Below, piece by piece: positions 54,164 to 62,966 of a DNA stretch of 64,000 nt. Each line of letters starts with the position of its first letter. Position 1 is the stretch's first letter. The notes under the pieces were generated by a model. It ran no database searches and was not told where the DNA came from. It saw only the letters and a list, made by a program, of their open reading frames with translations. A program made the translations under genes and the position numbers. Origin of the DNA: Bin22 sp965207275 (GTDB lineage: Bacteria; Chloroflexota; Dehalococcoidia; Lucifugimonadales; UBA3495); the NCBI GenBank assembly GCA_965207275.1, contig CBDBMH010000001.1, positions 992,001-1,056,000 of the forward strand, given 5' to 3'.

Positions 54164-55875
54164 GCTCGCACCATCTCCTTGGGATGGGAATTGGTCATTT
54201 CCGTGATGCGCTCCACCAGGTCCCTGACCTTGAACGGGAGGCCGGTGTACTGGGTGATGGACTCGGCCTTGACTCCCTGGGAGCGGAGAATACCGGAAAA
54301 CTGGCCCTGGTAGTTGAGCTCGGGGACGATGACCAGTTCCTTCTGCTTCAGTTCCTCCAGCATCGCCGGGGGAAGGGGGCTGAGTTGCATGGTGTAGTAC
54401 CAGCCCACGGGGACGTCCTGCTCGCGCAGACGATTGTAGGCCTCCAGGGCGGGACCCTTGGAGCCGCCCCATGGCATTATTACCACGGGTTCGTCGGGGT
54501 TGTCTGCTTCGTATTCGTTCTCCTCCAGCAGCTTGAGCTTGCTGAAGCGCCGCTCGGTCATCTGGACGTGACGGCTGGGTAGGTGGGTGGTGTCGCCCAT
54601 TTCGTCGTGTTCGCTGCCGTTGGCCACGTAAGCGCCGGGGCTGCCAGGCAGGGGCATGGGGGAAAGCTCGTGGCCCTGGTAACGGTTGTAGCCATTGCTA
54701 CCCTCATATACCTGGCGACGCTCGGGCTGGACCTTGGACAAGTCGGGCCGGTGGATGTTCTGCACCCGCTCGGCGAGGGCCATCTCCGTCATCAGGATTA
54801 CCGGACCCTGGTAGCGTTCGGCCCAGTTCAGAGCCTTGACCGCGCCGAAGAAGCACTCTTCCACCGTGCCGACGGCTATAACCGGCAGCTTCACGTCGCC
54901 GTGGGCGGGATACATGCAGGCCAACAGGTCGGACTGCTCAGTCTTGGTAGGCAGGCCGGTGGCCGGTCCGCCCCGTTGCACGTCAACCACTACCAGGGGA
55001 ATTTCGGCCATCCAGCCCAGGCCCAGCCCCTCGCTCATCAGAGAGAAACCGGGGCCGGCGGTAGCGGTCATGGCCTTTTTGCCGGCGTAGCCTGCACCCA
55101 GGATGGTGGTGATGGACTCGATTTCAGAGCTGACCTGGTAGGCAAACTTGCCGTCTCCGACCAGGTTGCGTTCCATGAAGACCAGGATGGTGGTTGCCGG
55201 AGAAATGGGATAACCAACGTAAAAGTCCAGTCCGGCGGCCAGGGCGCCCAGGCAAATGGCCTCGTTGCCCTTGAGCATGATCTGGGGGTATTCGGGCATA
55301 GCTGGCGGTGTAAGGTCGCCCAGGGAAAAGCCGCTGCTGGCGCTTTCGTCCCGGCCCAGCTTCATGGCCAGGTTGTTTGAGTCGATAATTTCGTCGTCGT
55401 TGGCGCGGCCCCGTCGGAAACGGGCCTCGACGAATTGCTCTAGGTAGGCCTGGGGCATATTCACCAGGTGGGCCAGGGCGCCCATGATGACCATATTGGC
55501 CGCCCGGTTATTGCCGGTGGAGCGAGCCAGCTCGTCCACGGGAAGGCCGTAGCTGCGGTCATCGCCTTCCAGGCTGAAATCGTTGGAGTTGTAGATGACC
55601 AGCCCACCTTCCCGAACTTCTTCCCGGTGGGTGTCGTAGGCCTCGCGGTTAAAGGCGACCAACACATCCACGTCGTCGCCGGCGCTGAGAATGGGGTCTA
55701 CGGAAATCCGGGCCTGGGTCCAGGTGGGCCCACCCAGGATCTGGGATGGAAAAGTGGCGTAGGTGAGGGCGTGGTAGCCCACCTGGGTAGAAGCCTGGGC
55801 CAAACCTTCCGCCGACGTCACTACGCCCTGTCCGCCTTCACCGGCGAAGCGGACGACAAAGTCGCGCATCTGCAT
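54160..55875 (-). CDS. korA: 2-oxoacid:ferredoxin oxidoreductase alpha subunit (KorA-like, gamma-alpha fusion)
   Basis: A 571-residue fusion. Residues 1-185 are the gamma domain (FVVRFAGEGGQGVVTSAEGL, SQILGGPTWTQARIS) and the rest the alpha domain (GNEAICLGALAAGLDFYVGY, YPISPATTILVFMERNL, TATAGPGFSLMSEGLGLGWM, DVQRGGPATGLPTKTEQSDL). The YPISP motif and gamma-alpha order fit the KorA type. The start ATG at 55875 has AGGAGG nine bases upstream. The two-gene korAB operon lacks a ferredoxin subunit gene, so a separate ferredoxin must serve it. Confidence 0.94.
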   Translation of the reverse strand: MQMRDFVVRFAGEGGQGVVTSAEGLAQASTQVGYHALTYATFPSQILGGPTWTQARISVDPILSAGDDVDVLVAFNREAYDTHREEVREGGLVIYNSNDFSLEGDDRSYGLPVDELARSTGNNRAANMVIMGALAHLVNMPQAYLEQFVEARFRRGRANDDEIIDSNNLAMKLGRDESASSGFSLGDLTPPAMPEYPQIMLKGNEAICLGALAAGLDFYVGYPISPATTILVFMERNLVGDGKFAYQVSSEIESITTILGAGYAGKKAMTATAGPGFSLMSEGLGLGWMAEIPLVVVDVQRGGPATGLPTKTEQSDLLACMYPAHGDVKLPVIAVGTVEECFFGAVKALNWAERYQGPVILMTEMALAERVQNIHRPDLSKVQPERRQVYEGSNGYNRYQGHELSPMPLPGSPGAYVANGSEHDEMGDTTHLPSRHVQMTERRFSKLKLLEENEYEADNPDEPVVIMPWGGSKGPALEAYNRLREQDVPVGWYYTMQLSPLPPAMLEELKQKELVIVPELNYQGQFSGILRSQGVKAESITQYTGLPFKVRDLVERITEMTNSHPKEMVRA

Positions 55876-56652
55876 TACCTAACTCCTCCTGATTCTATGC
55901 TCAGGAATATGCTTTCGTTTACCAGCGCCCCGTTTTCCTGCCATCGCAACTCAAGGCAGACCCTATAGACCAATTTCATGCGAGAAGACAACCCGATCGG
56001 CGGCCGGTATCTGTTTTTGGTCGCTGAAATACAAAAGGGGGAACGCTGAAAGAAAGTGAGTGCCCCAATGGTTGGGGCGTGGGGATTTCCCGGTGGCTGT
56101 CATCGTCTATTGCGGGATTTTTCCCTGAGCCTGTGCCCTGGTATATGATTGAAATCCGGGCGTCCGGGCCGAAAGCGGCCGCCGGGCGCATTGCTTCCAG
56201 AAATGGGCCGGAAAGCACCCAGCCAAGCTGGAAACGTACAGGGGCCAATTAAGCCGAGTTTAACATTGGCGAATATTTGTTGTCAACGAAAGGTATTCAG
56301 ATGACACCGGGTAATCGACAACAAAAAGTCGTTTTTCGTCATAGGCCGTCGCCTGGACAAGGGCGGAAGGAGGCAGGACAGGCAGTTTTACGGCGCGGTT
56401 CCTTGGCAGGCCTGCCATAACCGTACTTTCGGCGCCATTCGGACGGGCCCCGGCTTCCGGCCAAGGGCGACTGCGGAAGGATAGTGCCCCCGCTTCCATG
56501 CCCCGGGGCTGCCCTGACCCGCCAGCCATTGGACATTCACGGAATACGGTTGCAGCCACCGGACAACCTGCGCTTGACCACCCGGTGGGTAAATGCCAGA
56601 ATTGGGGCATGCAAACCTCTATGGGCAATGAAAATAAGCGGAGGCAACAGCT
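55876..56652. other. 777-base divergent gap
   Basis: No gene is supported. A perfect GCCCCAA-TGG-TTGGGGC palindrome lies near 56072-56088. A promoter-like TTGACC (56574-56579), 17 bases, CAGAAT (56597-56602, preceded by TG) lies before the FAH-family gene. The remainder shows only short repeats. Confidence 0.6.
56574..56602 (+). promoter_or_regulatory. Candidate promoter of the FAH-family gene
   Basis: TTGACC and CAGAAT at a 17-base spacing, about 50 bases before the ATG at 56653. The -10 is imperfect. Confidence 0.4.
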
Positions 56653-57441
56653 ATGAAGTGGTGCAGGTTTCAGACCGCCGATGGGCCCTCCTACGGCATT
56701 ATTGAAGGCGACAATGTTATCCAGGTAAACGGCGACCCAATCCGGGGACAACACGAGCGGACGGACAGGGTACACGCCCTGGGCGATGTGACGCTGCTGG
56801 TGCCGGTGATTCCCGTAACCTTCTACGCGGCGGGCATTAATTTCCGTGAGCATGTTGCCGAAATGGCGGCCAAGCGGGGTGAAGAACCCCAGTTTCCCGA
56901 CGCTGCCGACGTGGGCTACCGGGCAAATAACGCCTTGGTGGCCGACGGGGAGTCCATCGTCGTGCCCAGCGACGCCCACGAGCTGCTTCAGTACGAAGGA
57001 GAGTTGGTGGTTGTCATCGGCAAGCAGTGCAAGAACGTTTCCGAGGACGAAGCCCTGGACTATGTTTTCGGCTACACCATCGGCAACGACGTCAGCGAGC
57101 GGGTGTGGCAGCGGGGCGACCGTACCATGTGGCGAGGAAAGAACACGGACACCTTCAAGCCCATGGGCCCCTGGATTGTGACCGACGGTGTGGATCCGGA
57201 GGACTGCGAGGTCCGCATCGTGTTGAATGGCAACTTCATCAGCAAGTACAACATGTCCGGCGCCATCTTCGGGGTGAAACACTACATCAGCCGCATGAGC
57301 AAGTACCTGACCCTGTTCCCCGGCGACGTTCTCTGGATGGGCACCGACGGCGCTCCGGAGAATATGAAGCACGGAGATGTCATCAACATCGAGGTTGACG
57401 GTATCGGCACCCTCAGCAATCCGGTGGTGTGGGAGAAGTAG
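56653..57441 (+). CDS. Fumarylacetoacetate hydrolase family protein
   Basis: A 262-residue FAH-fold enzyme, a metal-dependent hydrolase, decarboxylase or isomerase of 2-oxo acids in aromatic or related catabolism. Seen are FYAAGINFREHVAEMA, the metal-binding LLQYEGELVVVIGKQ, VFGYTIGNDVSER, KNTDTFKPMGPWIV, and the closing FPGDVLWMGTDGAPENMKHG then VINIEVDGIGTL. The ATG at 56653 has GCGGAGG eight bases upstream. A terminator follows, so it is a single-gene unit. Confidence 0.92.
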   Translation: MKWCRFQTADGPSYGIIEGDNVIQVNGDPIRGQHERTDRVHALGDVTLLVPVIPVTFYAAGINFREHVAEMAAKRGEEPQFPDAADVGYRANNALVADGESIVVPSDAHELLQYEGELVVVIGKQCKNVSEDEALDYVFGYTIGNDVSERVWQRGDRTMWRGKNTDTFKPMGPWIVTDGVDPEDCEVRIVLNGNFISKYNMSGAIFGVKHYISRMSKYLTLFPGDVLWMGTDGAPENMKHGDVINIEVDGIGTLSNPVVWEK

Positions 57442-57513
57442 TCCGCAGATCGCCGGATGGAATTCCGCTAAACCCATCCTGATGATTGGTTGGGGCGCGG
57501 CTGACAAATGCAG

Positions 57514-57534
57514 GGGCAGCCTTCGCGGCTGCCC
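57514..57534 (+). terminator. Terminator after the FAH-family gene
   Basis: GGGCAGCC, loop TTCGC and GGCTGCCC give an 8-bp stem, followed by CTCTCCCTTTCT. It precedes the haloalkane dehalogenase gene by about 30 bases and so separates the two units. Confidence 0.65.
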
Positions 57535-57567
57535 TCTCCCTTTCTATTAGACACAGGAGACAGATCC

Positions 57568-58464
57568 GTGACCGCTCCAGATATACCTCACCTCGACCCC
57601 TACTTCCGCCACCGAGTGGATAGCGCTGGGGTGGAGATGGCTTACGTCGATACCGCACCGGACTCGGTTGGAGATTCGGTTGTCTTCCTGCACGGCAACC
57701 CTACCTCGTCATACCTGTGGCGGAACGTAATACCTCATGTTGCCCCGCTGGCCCGCTGCCTGGCGCCTGACCTGGTAGGCATGGGAGATTCGGGAAGGAC
57801 TGCCGACGGCTCGTACCGGTTCGTTGACCACCGCCGCCACCTGGATGCCTGGTTTGAGGCCGTCGTTCCGGAAGGCCCGGTTACCCTGGTGGTCCACGAC
57901 TGGGGGTCGGCGCTGGGATTCCATTGGGCCTTCCGTCACCCGGACCGGATCAAGGGGTTGGTATACATGGAAGCCCTTGTTCGCTCCCTGACCTGGGAGG
58001 AGTGGCCCGAGGCAGCACGGCGGGTCTTCCAGGGCTTTCGGTCGCCAGCCGGCGAGGAAATGGTGTTGACCAACAACATTTTCGTGGAGCGGGTATTGCC
58101 GGGCAGTACGTTGAAAGGCATCAGCGAGGAGGCGATGGAAGTGTACCGCAGACCCTACCTGGAGCCGGGGGAAACGCGCCGACCTACCCTGTCCTGGCCC
58201 CGGGACATTCCAATAGAAGAAGAACCGGCGGACGTGGTTGCCATTGTTGACGAGTATGCCGCCTGGCTGTCGGAGTCCGGAATACCCAAGCTGTTCGTCA
58301 ACGCCGAACCCGGCGCAATCCTGACCGGGGCGCAGCGGGAGTTCTGTCGAGCCTGGCCCAACCAGCGGGAAGTAACCGTCGCCGGCGTCCATTTCATTCA
58401 GGAAGACTCACCGGCGGAGATAGGGCGAGCCATAGCGGAGTGGTACGGGACCCTGGGGGAGTAA
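57568..58464 (+). CDS. Haloalkane dehalogenase (subfamily II-like)
   Basis: A 298-residue alpha/beta hydrolase with the full haloalkane dehalogenase set. The nucleophile Asp111 and halide-binding Trp112 are in VVHDWGSALG, and the second halide ligand Asn44 is in LHGNPTSSYLWRN. The catalytic acid Glu is in YMEALVRS and the base His in GVHFIQEDSPAEIG. This pentad is that of HLD-II enzymes (DhaA, LinB). It hydrolyses carbon-halogen bonds to alcohols. The start is GTG at 57568 with CAGGAGA seven bases upstream. An aldehyde dehydrogenase gene lies convergently downstream. Confidence 0.9.
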   Translation: MTAPDIPHLDPYFRHRVDSAGVEMAYVDTAPDSVGDSVVFLHGNPTSSYLWRNVIPHVAPLARCLAPDLVGMGDSGRTADGSYRFVDHRRHLDAWFEAVVPEGPVTLVVHDWGSALGFHWAFRHPDRIKGLVYMEALVRSLTWEEWPEAARRVFQGFRSPAGEEMVLTNNIFVERVLPGSTLKGISEEAMEVYRRPYLEPGETRRPTLSWPRDIPIEEEPADVVAIVDEYAAWLSESGIPKLFVNAEPGAILTGAQREFCRAWPNQREVTVAGVHFIQEDSPAEIGRAIAEWYGTLGE

Positions 58465-58570
58465 CGCGAGGCTATTCGCGGTATTGTCCCGCCAGGAGCC
58501 AGGTGATATTCAGGGGCTACCGCGGAGTTTTCAGTTGGGTGAGTAACTTGTGCCAGGCCGTCACCCTTAT

Positions 58571-58597
58571 CCTGACCTTCCCAGTCAAGGGAGAAGG
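58571..58597. repeat. CCTGACCTTCCC repeat hairpin between convergent genes
   Basis: CCTTCCC and GGGAGAAGG form a stem with one bulge, followed by GATTTTCG. The wording matches 8283-8313. It may act as a terminator for the dehalogenase gene. Confidence 0.4.
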
Positions 58598-58614
58598 GAT
58601 TTTCGAATGGCCTT

Positions 58615-60150
58615 CTATTCCTTGATTACCTGGCCATAGGGGGGCTTGCTGGTCAGGCCGGTGCCGTCGGTGAAGATCTGCTTCACCTCCAGGAAGTCCT
58701 CCAGGCCGTGGTAGCCCAGTTCCCGGCCCATGCCGCTCTGCTTATAGCCGCCCCAGATTCCCTCGACCGGCTGGGCGTAGTTGTCCCAGATCCAGACCGT
58801 CCCGGCGCGAATGCCGCGGGCCACCCGCATGGCCCTGGGATAGTCGGCGCTCCAGACTCCGGCCACCAGCCCGAAGTCTACCGCGTTGGCCAGATCCACC
58901 GCCTCGGCCTCGTCCCGAAAAGTGGTTACCGCCACCACGGGGCCAAAGATTTCTTCCTGGCCCAGTCGGGAAGAGTTGTCCACCCCGTCGAAAATGGTGG
59001 GTTCGATGTAATAGCCGTTGTCGAAGCCGTCGCCCTGTAACTTGCTTCCGCCGGTTACCAGGTCGAATCCGGCGTCAAGGCCGAACTGGATGAACTCCTG
59101 CACCACCCGTTCCTGCGACGCGGAAATCAGCGGCCCCTGGTCGGTGCTGCTGGCGGCTGGGTTACCCACTTCGATGTTCCGCGTCAGTTGAGTGACTCGC
59201 TCCAGTACCTGGTCGTGGATGCCCTCCTGCAGCAGCAGGCGGGTAGTTGCGCCGCAGGCCTGGCCGGCGTTGCGGAACATGCCGAATACGGCCGCGCGGG
59301 ACGCCGCCTCCACGTCGGCATCGTCGAATATCAGGTACGGAGCCTTGCCGCCCAGTTCAAGGCTGATTCGCTTGACCTCGGTGGCGGCCTGGGCGGCGAT
59401 CATCTTGCCCGTGCCCGTCTCGCCGGTAAAGGAAAGCTTGTCAATGTCGCGGCTGGTCACCAGTTCCGAGCCGACGACGGTGCCGGGGCCGGGTACCAGG
59501 TTCAGGACGCCGGCCGGAATGTCGGTCTGGTGCATCAGCTTGACCAGTTCGTAGGCGGCGGCGGGGGTATAGCTAGCCGGCTTCAGGACGATGGTGCAGC
59601 CGGCGGCCAGGGCCGGGGCCACCTTGCGGGCCGTCTGGGTCAGTGGGAAATTCCAGGGGGTAATCAGGCCCACCACGCCCACCGGTTCCTTGACCAGGTT
59701 GATGAGAGACCCGTTGGGCAGGGTGAAGGACTCGCCGTAGATCTTGCCGGCCAGTCCGGCGTAGAAGTCGAAGATATCTGCCGCGGCGGCGATGTGGGGG
59801 ACGGCCTGGCGCATGGGCATGCCCACCTCCAGGCTGACCACCTGGGCCAGGCGGTCGGCGTTCTCCCGCATGAACTGGGCCGTTCGAAACAGGACTTGTT
59901 CCCGCAGCTTGTAGTTGTTGAGCCAGTTGCCGGCGTTGGCGTCGAAAGCGTGGCGGGCCGCGTCGATGCCGGCCCGGGCGTCCTCCAGGGTACCCTGGGC
60001 CGCGACGGTGGCCACCTGCCGGGTGTTGGCCGGATTCTCTCGCCGGAATTCGCCGCCGCCGGTGGCCGGCCCCTCCTCTCCGTTAATCAGCAGGGGACAG
60101 GACAGGGGCAACTCAATGGAGTACTGGCCATCGGCGCGTTGAGAAGTCAT
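58615..60150 (-). CDS. NAD(P)-dependent aldehyde dehydrogenase
   Basis: A 511-residue ALDH. Motifs: VVGLITPWNFPLTQTARKVA, LKPASYTPAAAY, FTGETGTGKMIA, the general-base Glu in LELGGKAPYLIFDDADVE, the catalytic Cys in FRNAGQACGATTR, and EEIFGPVVAVTTF. It resembles betaine/aryl-aldehyde or semialdehyde dehydrogenases. The ATG at 60150 has GAGG seven bases upstream. Its convergent neighbour is a haloalkane dehalogenase; an alcohol dehydrogenase would be needed between the two activities. Confidence 0.94.
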   Translation of the reverse strand: MTSQRADGQYSIELPLSCPLLINGEEGPATGGGEFRRENPANTRQVATVAAQGTLEDARAGIDAARHAFDANAGNWLNNYKLREQVLFRTAQFMRENADRLAQVVSLEVGMPMRQAVPHIAAAADIFDFYAGLAGKIYGESFTLPNGSLINLVKEPVGVVGLITPWNFPLTQTARKVAPALAAGCTIVLKPASYTPAAAYELVKLMHQTDIPAGVLNLVPGPGTVVGSELVTSRDIDKLSFTGETGTGKMIAAQAATEVKRISLELGGKAPYLIFDDADVEAASRAAVFGMFRNAGQACGATTRLLLQEGIHDQVLERVTQLTRNIEVGNPAASSTDQGPLISASQERVVQEFIQFGLDAGFDLVTGGSKLQGDGFDNGYYIEPTIFDGVDNSSRLGQEEIFGPVVAVTTFRDEAEAVDLANAVDFGLVAGVWSADYPRAMRVARGIRAGTVWIWDNYAQPVEGIWGGYKQSGMGRELGYHGLEDFLEVKQIFTDGTGLTSKPPYGQVIKE

Positions 60151-60310
60151 CGGCAACCTCTATTGCGGTATTGGGTTTTGGTGCGGGGCTACCTACCTGC
60201 TTGAATCCGGTCAGTGTCAGGGTTCAGGTACTCGTCAATCCAGTATCGTACGTGGGAGCCTGTTGATCGGTGCCAAGCAACTCGCTTCTGCGAGCAAAGA
60301 GCAGTATCGA

Positions 60311-61375
60311 CTAACCGACGGGCAACTGTGAACTTGTGGAAGCAACTGGCTTCAAACATTCCCTTGCCACCAGTTCCTCGGCAATCTGTATAGAGTTCAG
60401 GGCAGCGCCCTTGCGCAAGTTATCTGAAACCACCCATAAGGCTATGCCATTCAGGTTTGATGCATCCTTCCTTATCCGGCCGACAAATACGTCGTCTTCA
60501 CCGGCTACAACCCAGGGCATGGGGTAATCGCCGGATCCGGTGTCGTCCAGTACGGTTAAGCCGGGCATATCCATCAGCAAGGCGCGAATGTCGCCCAAGC
60601 TAATGGCGCGCTCCGTCTCAATATGCACCGCCGCGCTGTGGGACACCATCACCGGAACCCGTACGCAGGTGGCGGAGACGCGTATGTCCGGGGCGTGCAT
60701 TATCTTGCGGCTCTCGTCGATCATCTTTTGTTCTTCCCGGGTGTAGCCGTTATCCAGGAAGCTGTCGATCTGGGGGATGACGTTGAAGCCGATCTGCCTG
60801 GGCTGGTGCCGTGGAGTGACCGGCTGGCCCTTCAGCAGAGCTTCCGTTTGCTCCCGCAGTTCCTGCACCGCCGCGCCACCGGCGCCGGATACGGACTGGT
60901 AGGTGTCGGCTATGATGCGCTTGATGGGGTTCACCGTATGGATGGGGTGGGCCACCATTACCAGGGGGGTGGTGGAGCAGTTGGGAATGGCGATAATACC
61001 CTGGTGCCACGTTACGTCGGCGCCGTTGACCTCGGGGACCACCAGGGGAACGTCTTCCTGCATTCGGAAGGCGGAACTGTCGTCAATGACCACCGCCCCG
61101 GCAGCTACGGCGACGGGGGCCCAGTGGCGGCTGGCCTCGGTGCTGGCAGAGATGAAGGCAATGTCCACACCCTTGAAGGAGTCCTCGGTGGTCTCCTCAA
61201 CGGTGAAATCCTTTCCGTTGACCGTCAGCCTGGCGCCGGCGGAACGGCTGGAGGCCAGCAGCTTCAGGCTGTGCAGACCGGGGTGACGCTGCTCGACAAT
61301 CTTCAAGAATTCGGCGCCCACGGCTCCGGTTGCGCCCACAACGGCGATAGTCAGGTGGTTCAGGTCAGGTACCAT
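60311..61375 (-). CDS. asd: Aspartate-semialdehyde dehydrogenase
   Basis: A 354-residue enzyme that reduces aspartyl phosphate to the semialdehyde for lysine, methionine and threonine synthesis. It shows the NADP fold IAVVGATGAVGAEFLKIVEQ, IDDSSAFRMQEDVPLVVPEV, the catalytic Cys in IPNCSTTPLVM, and YQSVSGAGGAAVQEL. The C-terminal substrate residues lie in RVSATCVRVPVMVSHSAAVH. The ATG at 61375 is used; a GTG four codons upstream also lies in frame. It follows dapB by 96 bases in one operon. Confidence 0.96.
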   Translation of the reverse strand: MVPDLNHLTIAVVGATGAVGAEFLKIVEQRHPGLHSLKLLASSRSAGARLTVNGKDFTVEETTEDSFKGVDIAFISASTEASRHWAPVAVAAGAVVIDDSSAFRMQEDVPLVVPEVNGADVTWHQGIIAIPNCSTTPLVMVAHPIHTVNPIKRIIADTYQSVSGAGGAAVQELREQTEALLKGQPVTPRHQPRQIGFNVIPQIDSFLDNGYTREEQKMIDESRKIMHAPDIRVSATCVRVPVMVSHSAAVHIETERAISLGDIRALLMDMPGLTVLDDTGSGDYPMPWVVAGEDDVFVGRIRKDASNLNGIALWVVSDNLRKGAALNSIQIAEELVARECLKPVASTSSQLPVG

Positions 61376-61471
61376 AACTCTTTGCACTTGCCCAGCAAAT
61401 AAATTTCAGAGCCGCCAGCGTTCCTACTGCCGGCAGCCCTGCTAGTCCACATAACCGGTAACCGGATTCAG

Positions 61472-62260
61472 CTACAAACCCAGTACATTTTCCAAGCCTA
61501 CCACAAGGCCCGGTTTGTTAACAACTTCACGGATGCACCGGATTACACCGGGCATGTAACAGTCGCGGGTCAGGGTGTCGTGACGGATGGACACGGTCTG
61601 GCCGGCGGCGCCGAAGATCACCTCGTGGTGGGCGCTGCGGCCCGGCATACGGATGCTGTGGATGGACACGCCGTTATACTCGCCGCCTCGGGTACCTGCC
61701 AGGGTTTCCTTTTCGGGGTAGTTGCGGGTGAACTGCTTCTCGTTGCCGATGGCCTGGGCCAGGGCATAGGCAAAGCCGGAAGGCGCGTCAATCTTGGCCT
61801 CGTGGTGGGCCTCAACGATGTCAACGTAGTCGAAATAGGGGGCCGCCTGCTCCACCAGTTTTTTCAGTACCACCGCGCCCAGGGCGAAGTTCGGAGCGAC
61901 GATGATGCCGATGTGGCTGTCATTGGCCAGGGCGTCCAACCGCTGGAGGTCATCGTCCACCAGGCCGCTGACGCCGACGACTATGTTGCAGGAGTGGGCC
62001 GCGGCCAGGCCCACCGACTCGCGGCACACGGCGGCGTTGGTGAAGTCCACCACTACGTCGGGGCCAGTCTGGGCCAGGATTTTTTCCAGGCTGGTGGACA
62101 GGGGGACTTCGCCGCCGATGGGTAGGGACAAGGTGTTGCCCCGATCTCGTCCGCAGGTGGCCCCGACCAGGGCAAGGTCGTCCTCGCGGCACACCGCGTT
62201 GACGGTTTCCGTACCCATCCGACCGGTTGCACCGTGGATTACCACCTTTATCGGCGCCAT
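61472..62260 (-). CDS. dapB: 4-Hydroxy-tetrahydrodipicolinate reductase
   Basis: A 262-residue DapB, next step of the lysine/diaminopimelate branch after dapA. It has the N-terminal cofactor motif VVIHGATGRMGTETV, VDFTNAAVCRE, APNFALGAVVLKKLVEQAAP, and the catalytic EAHHEAKIDAPSGFA (usually E..HH..K.DAPSGTA). The closing EVIFGAAGQTVSIRHDTLTR is also typical. The ATG at 62260 has GAGAGG six bases upstream. It is coupled with asd; dapA is not in the window. Confidence 0.96.
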   Translation of the reverse strand: MAPIKVVIHGATGRMGTETVNAVCREDDLALVGATCGRDRGNTLSLPIGGEVPLSTSLEKILAQTGPDVVVDFTNAAVCRESVGLAAAHSCNIVVGVSGLVDDDLQRLDALANDSHIGIIVAPNFALGAVVLKKLVEQAAPYFDYVDIVEAHHEAKIDAPSGFAYALAQAIGNEKQFTRNYPEKETLAGTRGGEYNGVSIHSIRMPGRSAHHEVIFGAAGQTVSIRHDTLTRDCYMPGVIRCIREVVNKPGLVVGLENVLGL

Positions 62261-62501
62261 AGCAACCTCTCTTGCCGCAGGTTGGACAAAGTTGGGGTAT
62301 ATATTACCATTTACGAAGTAGCAAACACAGACACAAGGAAAGCCCTACAGGGAAAATCGCGCCACTATTCGGGATCAAGGGGCACAGTTGCCTCTTAAGC
62401 GTAAGACCCGCAGTCTCCAGGATCGAGGGTCCCGCTTTCCCAGGGACCACAGTCTTACACCTAACAACAATGCCATTGTCCTGGAAGGCCATTCAATAAG
62501 A

Positions 62502-62530
62502 TTGCCCTGGACTTTGCGACAGCTTACAAT
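62502..62530 (+). promoter_or_regulatory. Promoter giving a leaderless transcript
   Basis: TTGCCC (62502-62507) and TACAAT (62525-62530) are 17 bases apart, and only six bases separate the -10 from the ATG at 62537. No ribosome site exists, so the mRNA probably starts at or beside the ATG. Confidence 0.6.
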
Positions 62531-62536
62531 GGTCCC

Positions 62537-62935
62537 ATGGCACAGGAAGCGATACCTTTCGACACGCACCGATTTGTTCAGAACCTGGTAGCCAACGGCT
62601 TTACCGAGAAGCAGGCTGAAGTGCTGGCCTACGAGCAGATAAACCTGCTCAACAGTAATTTGGCTACCAAGGCAGATATGGCGGCAGTGAATTACGAGAT
62701 AGAAACCCTGCGGCATTCCACGGAATCAAAGGTGGAAGAATTACGGCTCTCTACCGAATCGAAGATTGAAGAATTGCGGCTTTCCACCGAATCGAAGATT
62801 GAAGAATTGCGGCTTTCCACACAGGCAAGCATCGAGAAAGCAAAGTCTGAAACTTTAAAGTGGATGTTTGGCGCCCTGGTCGCTCACGGTACTCTGATAG
62901 TTGGGTTGATAGTCGCTTTGGAAAATCTTCTCTAG
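62537..62935 (+). CDS. DUF1640-like coiled-coil membrane-anchored protein
   Basis: A 132-residue protein. Residues 8-45 (FDTHRFVQNLVANGFTEKQA) match the head of DUF1640/CCDC90-like proteins, related to mitochondrial MCU-regulator family members. A coiled coil follows, made of four 11-residue units of the form LRLSTESKIEE encoded by 33-bp tandem repeats (62708-62839). A C-terminal membrane helix (KWMFGALVAHGTLIVGLIVA) closes the protein. Function unknown. Confidence 0.82.
   Translation: MAQEAIPFDTHRFVQNLVANGFTEKQAEVLAYEQINLLNSNLATKADMAAVNYEIETLRHSTESKVEELRLSTESKIEELRLSTESKIEELRLSTQASIEKAKSETLKWMFGALVAHGTLIVGLIVALENLL
62708..62839. repeat. Four 33-bp tandem repeats in the coiled coil
   Basis: Units start at 62708, 62741, 62774 and 62807. 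The two middle units differ at only three positions (A/G, C/T and T/C), while the outer ones are diverged, a sign of recent duplication. Eleven codons per unit keep the coiled coil in register. Confidence 0.85.
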
Positions 62936-62966
62936 CCCCGAATTTCCCTCGTCCCGTGGATTAGTT

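Noticed and set aside
56260..57507. 415-codon complement frame over the FAH-family gene
   Set aside because: It crosses both intergenic and antisense DNA and shows no family resemblance.
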